Assembly (NCBI GenBank): GCA_965140735.1
Contig: OZ223306.1
Span: forward strand, 2,790,001 to 2,854,000
DNA length: 64,000 nucleotides
DNA from: Fusibacter_A sp965140735
Lineage (GTDB): Bacteria > Bacillota > Clostridia > Peptostreptococcales > Acidaminobacteraceae
Direction: 5' to 3'
Shown: one piece after another, positions 16,795 through 24,188 of the stretch
How positions within the stretch are numbered: the first letter of the stretch is position 1
How the letters are laid out: the number at the start of each line of letters is the position of its first letter
Notes under the pieces: model-generated
What the model saw: only the letters and a program-made list of their open reading frames with translations
Database searches by the model: none
Told to the model about the DNA's origin: nothing
Position numbers and translations under genes: made by a program

Positions 16795-18141
16795 CTATTC
16801 TTTTTTTTGCGTTTTATAGTGTATATTCCGCTCACTTATTCCTAATAGCCTAGCGGCTTTCGCTTTATTACCGTTCACAGCGTCCAAAGTACGCGCAATC
16901 GTTTCTTGCTCAACTTCAGCTAATTTCGTCCCCACTTTGATTTGAATGACATCATCTTCATACGACCTTATCGCATTAGGTAACTCTGGTAATGCGATTT
17001 CTTCAATAATGTCATTTGCCATGATCACCGCACGCAATATAATATTTTCAAGTTCTCTTACATTGCCTTTATAATCATAATTCATCAAGGTGTCCATGCC
17101 GCCTTTACTGATCCCCGAAACTTTCGTTCCGTATAAATTATTTGCCTTCTCAATAAAATGTTCGATCAAATAAGGAATATCTTCTTTTCTTTCCCTCAGA
17201 GGTGGCACTTGAATCATGAGCACATTTAATCGATAATATAAATCACTTCTGAAATGCCCTTTTTCAACTTCTTCTTCAAGGTTTCGATTTGTGGCTGCAA
17301 CAACCCTTACATCTACTTTAATGGTTTTTTCACCACCTACTGGCTGAATTTCACCCTCTTGTAAAACTCTAAGCAGTTTAACTTGTGCGGCTAGAGACAT
17401 TTCGCCTATTTCATCTAAAAATATAATACCCCTATGTGCTCTTTCAAAAACACCTTTTTTATTTTCCAGTGCACCAGTAAAGGCCCCTTTAACATGTCCA
17501 AAGAGTTCCGATTCAATCAAATTATCTGGTATTGCACCACAATTGACAACAGCCAGTTCTTGATGAGAGCGATCACTTTTTTGATGAATAGCTCTTACAA
17601 TCAACTCTTTACCTGTACCACTTTCCCCTTGAATGAGCACATTTACATTGAGTTTACTAATCCGATCTACAATATCTAAAATATCTTTCATCTTTCTAGA
17701 ATGAATGGACATCGAATGAAATTCGCTCACCTTATAGACATTTGATTCTGTAAACTGATCCATAGAAAATTTCTTTTTTTGATCATCATGAAACATGGCT
17801 TTATCAATCATTGCTTTTAATTGGTCAACTTTAATTGGTTTTTCTACATAATCATAAGCGCCCATTTTTATGGCTTTTATAGAAGTTTCAATGGTGCCAT
17901 AAGCCGTCATAACGATGATGATCGCTTCTGGATACATCGTCTTGATTTTCATTAAAACTTTAAGTCCAGATACTTTTCCAAATCTCAAATCCACCAATGC
18001 AATATGAGGTTGGTGATTCAGTAGCATTTCATTGACCTCAAGCATGTTATTCGCCGTCAGAACTTCAAATTGATCTTCAAAGGTGAATTTGAGTGCATTT
18101 AATACTGATTTTTCGTCATCAATGATCAATAGATTAGCCAT
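16795..18141 (-). CDS. NtrC-family sigma-54-dependent response regulator
   Basis: A 448-residue activator in three parts. The receiver domain (1-120) has acidic residues D8, D9 and phospho-acceptor D51 and Lys in VEKPIK. The AAA+ domain (about 145-380) has Walker A GESGTGKE, the sigma-54 contact loop GAFTGA, Walker B FLDEIGEMS and the RxDLYYRLNVLMI stretch. The C-terminal Fis-type helix-turn-helix is GNKAKAARLLGISERNIHYK. It overlaps the kinase gene by eight bases. A sigma-54 promoter lies 234 bases downstream in front of the peptide transporter operon, which is the obvious target. Confidence 0.95.
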   Translation of the reverse strand: MANLLIIDDEKSVLNALKFTFEDQFEVLTANNMLEVNEMLLNHQPHIALVDLRFGKVSGLKVLMKIKTMYPEAIIIVMTAYGTIETSIKAIKMGAYDYVEKPIKVDQLKAMIDKAMFHDDQKKKFSMDQFTESNVYKVSEFHSMSIHSRKMKDILDIVDRISKLNVNVLIQGESGTGKELIVRAIHQKSDRSHQELAVVNCGAIPDNLIESELFGHVKGAFTGALENKKGVFERAHRGIIFLDEIGEMSLAAQVKLLRVLQEGEIQPVGGEKTIKVDVRVVAATNRNLEEEVEKGHFRSDLYYRLNVLMIQVPPLRERKEDIPYLIEHFIEKANNLYGTKVSGISKGGMDTLMNYDYKGNVRELENIILRAVIMANDIIEEIALPELPNAIRSYEDDVIQIKVGTKLAEVEQETIARTLDAVNGNKAKAARLLGISERNIHYKTQKKE

Positions 18142-20137
18142 ACATTAATTCTCCTTTCAAATCTAATGCAAACACAGCTTTATTTTGCTCCGAATTATAA
18201 GCGGTTATTGTCCCCTCATTTTTTGCAACCAATTCATATACGATTGACAAGCCAAGTCCATTGCCCTTATCCTTCGTCGTATAAAAAGGTTCAAATATAC
18301 TTTCAATAATTTCTTTTGGAATTGCATCGCCAGAATCTTCAAAGTGCAATTTGACCACATTATTTACAAGCCTTGCACTCACCCTAATTTGACCTTCTTT
18401 TTCATGTTCTAGCTTCTCCACTGCGTTGGAGAGTATGTTGACACAAACTTGAGCAAATTGATTCTTGTCAAAATGAATCTGGATATGCTTATCAATTTCT
18501 TGTACGAAATCTAAGTTACTCATATTAGTTTGCAACTTCACCAGTCTAATAATACCCGTTATTTCCTTTGAAAGGTTAAAAGTTTCCACTTTAGGTTTAT
18601 TGACTTTTGAAAGATCCAAAAGATTGTCCACAATCGTATTCATCCGTTTGATCTCACCAGATAAGTCTTCGATCATAAGAGTCCTAAACGCTTCGTTGTT
18701 ATACTTCTGAGGTAATAGCTTAATGTACATGTCCATACTCGTCAAAGGATTTCTAAGCTCATGCGCTACCCCAGCTGTCATTCTCCCAATACTTTGAAGC
18801 TTATCAATCTTCATCATACGTTCTTTCAAAACAATATTTTCAGTGTTATCTCTAATGGCTATCGTTGCACCTGAGCTTGTAAGACCATCACTTAAAGGCA
18901 ATATGATAGGGGTTATATTATACTCATATATTTCTAAATCCAAATTGCCAAGTTTAATACGCCTTTCGGCACCAATTACTTTCTCATTTTCATTTAGACA
19001 TTGCTCCAAATGATGCGTATATACAATAGATTTTAAAGCGGTTTCTTCAATAGATTTTCCGATGCACTGTTCTTTAGAATCTATATTGATAAATTCGAGC
19101 ACCTTATCGTTTATAAAGAGAATCTTCTTTTCAGAATCTATCGTGATAATCCCCTCTGAAAGACTTTGAAGCATGCCCTCACTCATCTTTTTACGATGCT
19201 CTATTTCTGTCGTCCTTCTGTCCACTTCTCTTTTGAGTAATTTATTAATTCGGGCTATGATCACAACTATGATGGCCAACGAAACAACCGTCCCAAGTGC
19301 TAAGTACAGGTAGTGCTTCAAATCGGTATTATTACTTTCTATAATTTCACCAAACCATTTATTTTCTATCGCCGATAATTCATCAGAATTCTTGATAGAA
19401 TCAATTCCTATGTTGATGAATTTGATCAGTTCAATATCAGATTTATTTGCAGCGATTGCAGATGGGAATAGTTCAACACCTTTGCCCACCATCTTTATGC
19501 TGCCCTCAAAATTAGAATTTTTAAGCAGTAATATACTCTCTCTATAGTTACCTACCCAAGCATCCACAGTGCCATATCTGAGCATCATTGCTGCATCTTC
19601 TAAAGACTCTGTCTTAAAAATTCTAATATCACTTAGTGATGATAAATAACTGTAGGAGGGATCATTTTTATAGACGGCTACTTTTTTGCCTTCTAAATCG
19701 CCAAAGCCATTAATCCCCCTTGCTGATGCTTTTACAAATACACTGGATTTATTTTCGATAAATGGCTTTGAATATTTGACCAAATCCACATAATCAGCAT
19801 TATATTGAAGCCCCAGTACCAAATCAATTTCATTGCGCTCTAACATTTCCATTGCCGTATCGAACGGTACATCAATGAAGGCAAATTTCACATTCAACTT
19901 TTTGGATAGCAAAGATAAAACATCTGCGTTATAACCTGTTTCTTCTCCTGTACTGGATCTATATAAATAAGGGGCTCCAGAATTTACTGCTGCAACCGTT
20001 ATAACCTTTTCCTCACCATTATTGCCGATTAGACTATCGGCTTTCTTGTTATCAATAAAATAACCCCTTGTTAAAATAACACTTATCAAAGCAATACTTA
20101 TCGCTATTATGAATTTCATCAAAGCTTTTTTAGTCAT
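18134..20137 (-). CDS. Sensor histidine kinase with periplasmic-binding-protein-like sensor
   Basis: A 667-residue kinase. After a signal/anchor helix come residues ~40-275 with the SBP_bac_3 fold (GEEKVITVAAVNSGAPYLYR, YNADVLSLLSKKLNV, EGKKVAVYKNDPS), then a transmembrane helix near 280-300 (YLALGTVVSLAIIVVIIARI). A PAS domain (~320-430) follows. The HisKA motif is GVAHELRNPLTSMDMYIKLL, and the ATPase boxes are NILSNAVEKLE, DSGDAIPKEI and GNGLGLSIVYEL. I chose ATG 20137 (AAGGAG upstream) over the earlier ATG at 20182. It probably binds an amino acid or small peptide outside the cell and phosphorylates the NtrC-type partner. Confidence 0.94.
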   Translation of the reverse strand: MTKKALMKFIIAISIALISVILTRGYFIDNKKADSLIGNNGEEKVITVAAVNSGAPYLYRSSTGEETGYNADVLSLLSKKLNVKFAFIDVPFDTAMEMLERNEIDLVLGLQYNADYVDLVKYSKPFIENKSSVFVKASARGINGFGDLEGKKVAVYKNDPSYSYLSSLSDIRIFKTESLEDAAMMLRYGTVDAWVGNYRESILLLKNSNFEGSIKMVGKGVELFPSAIAANKSDIELIKFINIGIDSIKNSDELSAIENKWFGEIIESNNTDLKHYLYLALGTVVSLAIIVVIIARINKLLKREVDRRTTEIEHRKKMSEGMLQSLSEGIITIDSEKKILFINDKVLEFINIDSKEQCIGKSIEETALKSIVYTHHLEQCLNENEKVIGAERRIKLGNLDLEIYEYNITPIILPLSDGLTSSGATIAIRDNTENIVLKERMMKIDKLQSIGRMTAGVAHELRNPLTSMDMYIKLLPQKYNNEAFRTLMIEDLSGEIKRMNTIVDNLLDLSKVNKPKVETFNLSKEITGIIRLVKLQTNMSNLDFVQEIDKHIQIHFDKNQFAQVCVNILSNAVEKLEHEKEGQIRVSARLVNNVVKLHFEDSGDAIPKEIIESIFEPFYTTKDKGNGLGLSIVYELVAKNEGTITAYNSEQNKAVFALDLKGELMYG

Positions 20138-20303
20138 ATTTAACTCCTTGCACAATATTAAACAAATATAATATATTGGCATTACTTGATTACACTAAGT
20201 ACTATTAAAAATATTATGTATCATTATATTACAAGCATCTCATAATTTATATATAAATCTGCTAATTCACAATTTTTCGCTACTACTTTTGTTATTCTCT
20301 ACA

Positions 20304-20336
20304 TAAAAAAAGCCAGTTCATATCTCGCATGAACTG
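20304..20336 (-). terminator. Terminator of the DMT transporter gene
   Basis: Minus strand CAGTTCAT-GCGAGAT-ATGAACTG followed by GCTTTTTTT, 70 bases past the stop codon. The 175 bases between it and the kinase gene are AT-rich and hold no gene I can support. Confidence 0.75.
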
Positions 20337-20408
20337 ACCACTCCTATTCTTTTTGAAACACTTCTTGATCCATAATCGTCCCATAAATAGAATAAGCTAC
20401 TTTATATT

Positions 20409-21311
20409 TTAGATAAACATTACACCGACACCTGCAAGTGTTATAAACGTACCAACGACTTCTTTGGCAGTCACCTTCTCGTGTTTTATGAAAAAAGCAT
20501 ACGGAATTAGAAGAATCGGCGTTATAGAAATCAAAGTAGATGCCACACCTGGATTGATTTTTTGTACTGCATAAAGCGATAAAGAAATGCCCAAAAATGG
20601 CCCGAAAAATGAGCCTATAGTCAGTGATAAAAGCGCATCTCTTCTTTTAAAAGAGGCTTTAAACTTAGGCCAATGCCCCTTAAGCGTAAAGATCACCACA
20701 AATCCGATGATCCCTGCTACTAATCTTATTTGAGTCGCTGCAAAGGGATCATAGCTTGCCATTCCAAATTTACCAATGATATAGCCTGCAGCTTGACCAA
20801 ATGCACCTCCAAACGCTAGGAGTATACCCATTACAGGATGCGAAAAGCTCACTTTATTACTGCCTTTTTCTGTAATTAATATAACCGATGCGATTCCAGC
20901 AAGTGTAATCATCATGCCTACAACTTGTAATATCGTCATCTTTTCGCCTAAAAAAATCAATGCCATGATACCACTAAGCGGCGGTACACTGGCATAAATC
21001 AACATCGAAATTCGAGATCCGATGCGCACAAATGCCTCAAATAAAAGCAAATCTCCAATCACAATCCCCACAAGCCCTGATAACAAAAGCCAAAACCACT
21101 CAGATTGTGTCGCATCTGTTGGAAACAAATAGCCTCTCGTCACCCCTGTAAAAACAGATAGAAAGATAAGCCCAAGTAGCAATCTTAATAAATTTAAGTT
21201 CATTGAGCCTATTTTTTTAGCACTGTGCTCAAATGATGTAGATGTAACTGCCCAGCATAGTGCTGTGGCTAAGGCCGCTATTTCGCCAAAATAATTCTGT
21301 AAACTTCCCAT
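20409..21311 (-). CDS. EamA/DMT-family metabolite transporter
   Basis: A 300-residue membrane protein with ten predicted helices in two EamA repeats (ATALCWAVTSTSFEHSA in the first, LAFGGAFGQAAGYIIGK in the second; each half ends in a Gly-rich MITLAGIASVILI or FITLAGVGVMFI helix). These are usually exporters of amino acids or other metabolites. The neighbouring Lrp-type regulator on the same strand, 66 bases upstream, suggests amino acid export. ATG at 21311 with AAGGAG. Confidence 0.88.
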   Translation of the reverse strand: MGSLQNYFGEIAALATALCWAVTSTSFEHSAKKIGSMNLNLLRLLLGLIFLSVFTGVTRGYLFPTDATQSEWFWLLLSGLVGIVIGDLLLFEAFVRIGSRISMLIYASVPPLSGIMALIFLGEKMTILQVVGMMITLAGIASVILITEKGSNKVSFSHPVMGILLAFGGAFGQAAGYIIGKFGMASYDPFAATQIRLVAGIIGFVVIFTLKGHWPKFKASFKRRDALLSLTIGSFFGPFLGISLSLYAVQKINPGVASTLISITPILLIPYAFFIKHEKVTAKEVVGTFITLAGVGVMFI

Positions 21312-21376
21312 ACGATCTCCTTGTATAATTTGATGATTAGTCGATGTAAATCGATCTATATGCGTTGCATGACATG

Positions 21377-21808
21377 CTATGATCTAAAAATGAATACCGT
21401 GTTGGTGGAAATAACGCTCTCAATTCTTAAGACATCATCCACAAAGTGTGTGATCTCCTCTTGTGAATGACACATTACTCTTAAGAGCAAGCACCATTCT
21501 CCTGAAATTCTAAAATGTTCTTCAATAATTAATTGCTGAGGCACTGCTTCATAAATTTCTTTAATAATGTCTTCATAGCATCGACTCGCTAATTTAACAT
21601 AAACAAAAACCCTGATATTGAACCCAAGTGCATCATAGTTTATACGAGTTGCATACCCTTCGATAATGCCTTGTTTTTCCATTGCTAGTATTCTTGAGCG
21701 CACTGCCGGTCTTGACAACTTAACTTCTTGAGCAATTTTTTCATGTGTTATTCGACCATCCGCTTTAAGCCTTTTCAAAATTTCATAATCTAACGCATCC
21801 ATTTTCAC
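21377..21808 (-). CDS. Lrp/AsnC-family regulator
   Basis: A 143-residue protein: winged helix-turn-helix (residues 5-60; LDYEILKRLKADGRITHEKIAQEV then LSRPAVRSRI) and an RAM ligand-binding domain (65-140). It reads as the local regulator of the DMT exporter downstream. The gene plus ~130 bp of upstream DNA is duplicated at 22981-23531, where the copy is dead; this copy is intact. Confidence 0.9.
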   Translation of the reverse strand: MKMDALDYEILKRLKADGRITHEKIAQEVKLSRPAVRSRILAMEKQGIIEGYATRINYDALGFNIRVFVYVKLASRCYEDIIKEIYEAVPQQLIIEEHFRISGEWCLLLRVMCHSQEEITHFVDDVLRIESVISTNTVFIFRS

Positions 21809-21938
21809 ACCTCATTCATTTGATCTTATTATAGCTAAAATAAAATCGAATAAAATACCTTTCCAACATTTTGATCACTTTGTTATCTATATTCTTAATT
21901 TTAGTTTGCAGAATCATTTTTTTCTGACGATTCGTAAG
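21387..21938. repeat. Direct repeat, copy 1 (intact Lrp gene and its upstream region)
   Basis: About 550 bp nearly identical to 22981-23531 in the same orientation, ending in TTCTGACGATTCGTAAG in both. About 1.04 kb of unrelated AT-rich DNA lies between the copies. Confidence 0.9.
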
Positions 21939-22496
21939 CAGATCTTTTGTTTAATGAGACTAATATTACAATACCATCTAATCAAAAATTAGTCATGTAA
22001 AACATTATTTATCCAATCATTTTTCATTGACTCACATTTCAGCTCTAATCTGATCAAAAATCTTGAACTCAAAAATCTCTTACTTTCCAATATCAGTAAG
22101 TTAGAGTCGAAATTTATTTTGCTCAAATATTTTAACACTTCAATTTTCCTGTACACATAAACCTGATATTGACAGTTCATATAATATGAGGTAAATTATG
22201 ATTATTAAACATTAGCGTAAATGATATGTTAAATTATAATTATGGTGTTGTATCTGATTACATAGGCTTTAATACGAGTTATGTTTTCAGTCAAAAAATA
22301 CGTAGATATGCAAGAACAAAAGTAGATGGATTAAATATTTTAGATCCAATCCCTCTTCTGGTGATAATTATACGGTTAATAGTTTTATATGATTATTATG
22401 GTACAAAAATCTGGGATAAGAGCCATACCAGAAATAAAACCTATTAAAATCTAAAAAACCTTAGGCCTTTAAAAATATCTAGTGGGGGAAATTCAA
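21939..22496. other. AT-rich gene-poor stretch between the repeats
   Basis: This ~560-base unique segment between the two Lrp copies holds two short open frames (minus 21989-22180 and plus 22226-22447). Neither has a ribosome site or a recognisable protein pattern. I see no supportable gene. The first bases after the repeat could mark a recombination junction. Confidence 0.5.
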
Positions 22497-23003
22497 ATGA
22501 TTGAAAATATTTATCAAGCGTACTCAAAAAAAGATGATTATTCTAGACTAACTATTAACGAGTTTCTAAATGAAATCAAAAAAAAATTTCATGCAATTGA
22601 AATTAATCAAAATGAACCCTATATTAAAAAGTTATGCGCGAAAATACAAAATCCAATCATTTTAGAAATTAAGGACGATGAGATATTATGTGATTTGTTC
22701 ACAAATGAAGAAAAACAAACTAATAGGAAAGAAGCAATTTTGAATGTAAATAATAAACAATTAGAAACGTATTACGATATTATGATCGGAAAAGTGTTAA
22801 TTATTCTCATTGAGAATTTAGGTGAGAACTATAATTATAGCATTAGAGTGATTGGGAATTCTGTCAGATTACTAAATGAATTAATTATCCTAAAGGGTAT
22901 CTCTTTGAATGATGCCATTACAATGAATAGTAAATACAAAAGTTACATATCAGCAAAAATAACGTGTGGCTACATCTCTAAAGATGAATACCGTATTGGT
23001 TGA
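22497..23003 (+). CDS. Hypothetical protein with a chimeric C-terminus
   Basis: A 168-residue reading frame, rich in Asn, Ile, Lys and Glu and more AT-rich than its neighbours. ATG at 22497 with GTGGGGG upstream. No motif is recognisable and it is predicted to be soluble and mainly helical. The last seven codons lie inside the duplicated Lrp segment read antisense (from 22981), so the natural end of this gene was probably lost when the duplication junction formed. It may be a truncated remnant of a mobile or phage gene; family unknown. Confidence 0.45.
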   Translation: MIENIYQAYSKKDDYSRLTINEFLNEIKKKFHAIEINQNEPYIKKLCAKIQNPIILEIKDDEILCDLFTNEEKQTNRKEAILNVNNKQLETYYDIMIGKVLIILIENLGENYNYSIRVIGNSVRLLNELIILKGISLNDAITMNSKYKSYISAKITCGYISKDEYRIG

Positions 23004-23531
23004 AATAACGCTCTCAATTCTTAAGACATCATCCACAAAGTGTGTGATCGCCTCTTGTGAATGGTGCTTACTCTTAAGAGTAAGCACCATTCTCCTGAAA
23101 TTCTAAAATGTTCTTCAATAATTAATTGCTGTGGCACTGCTTCATAAATTTCTTTAATAATGTCTTCATAGCATCGACTCGCTAATTTGACATAAACAAA
23201 ACCCCTGATATTGAACCCATGTGCATCATAGTTTATACGAGTTGCATACCCTTCGATGATGCCTTATTTTTCCATTGCTAGTATTCTTGAGCGCACTGCC
23301 GGTCTTGACAACTTAACTTCTTGAGCAATTTTTTCATGTGTTATTCGACCATCCGCTTTAAGCCTTTTCAAAATTTCATAATCTAACGCATCCATTTTCA
23401 CACCTCATTCATTTGAACTTATTATAGCTAAAATAAATTCGAATAAAATACCTTTCCAACATTTTGATCACTTTGTCATCTATATTCTTGATTTTAGTTT
23501 GCAGAATCATTTTTTTCTGACGATTCGTAAG
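22981..23531. repeat. Direct repeat, copy 2 (decayed Lrp copy)
   Basis: Copy of 21387-21938 with scattered substitutions and a net one-base deletion. Contains the Lrp pseudogene. Confidence 0.9.
22983..23395 (-). pseudogene. Lrp/AsnC regulator pseudogene
   Basis: Copy of the intact gene at 21377. Two disabling changes are visible: CAA to TAA right after the second winged-helix (minus-strand stop at 23264-23266), and a one-base loss near 23063 where a perfect 26-bp palindrome has replaced the parental sequence. The ATG and ribosome site remain, so only a fragment of about 40 residues could be made. Confidence 0.88.
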
Positions 23532-23541
23532 TTTTCCTTTC

Positions 23542-24140
23542 CTACTTACTCAAAATGAACATCCCTACTGTACCCATTAGTGAAAAGATTGCAATCACGC
23601 CCCAAACCTTTTCAATACCCAATTTTTCTGCAAAGAAGCCTACTACAGAAGTCCCTATCACGGCTCCTGTAGCCCAACTTAAGCTAGTGAGCCCATTGAA
23701 TCTTGCTCTGAAATTTGAAGGTGAATGATTGACGATATATACACCAAAGTTGATAGACATAATAATTTCACCTAAAGTCCATATAACCGTGGAAACCCAA
23801 AATAGAGGTAGAAAATGAAGTGACCAGGATCGTCATTGCTAAAACTGTTATTGCATTTGTGCTAATGAGTAAACCATAAATGGGTGAACCATTTTCGGAA
23901 TACAAATGTTCTAAAATAAGTGGTAACGAGAAGCCTGATTGTATATAGGTCGCACTGAAAAAAGCATTAAAGATCAAAAACCAGATAAGTTGTGGCCTTT
24001 TGAGAAGTGCCTGAACGAGATTGCCCTGCTCATGCTTTTCAAAATCCGTATAAGTCCGTGTATCGGATTCATCTAAAGGCATTGATTCCTCAACATGAAG
24101 CATCACGAGTAAAACGGCAATAAAAGATGTAATAAAAATG
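23542..24140 (-). pseudogene. MFS transporter pseudogene (C-terminal half)
   Basis: Two adjoining frames encode parts of one major-facilitator transporter. The upstream frame is 23768-24106, extending in frame to about 24140, with LVQALLKRPQLIWFLIFNAFF; the downstream frame is 23542-23760, with FRARFNGLTSLSWATGAVIG. A frameshift near 23800-23830 separates them; reading the other frame there restores FLPLFWVSTVIWTLGEI. The first half of the protein (about 200 residues, six helices) is missing, cut at the terminator of the next gene. It is a dead remnant. Confidence 0.8.
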
Positions 24141-24142
24141 AC

Positions 24143-24183
24143 AAAAAAATCTCTGACTTTCTATCTATAAGAAAATCAGAGAT
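24143..24183 (-). terminator. Terminator of the EAL protein gene
   Basis: Minus strand ATCTCTGA/TCAGAGAT arms around a 20-base loop, followed by TTTTTTT, just after the stop codon at 24189. Confidence 0.75.
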
Positions 24184-24188
24184 TTACT

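Noticed and set aside
22226..22447. 73-codon plus-strand frame in the gap between Lrp copies
   Set aside because: No ribosome site and unconvincing composition; the minus-strand frame at 21989-22180 is rejected for the same reasons.
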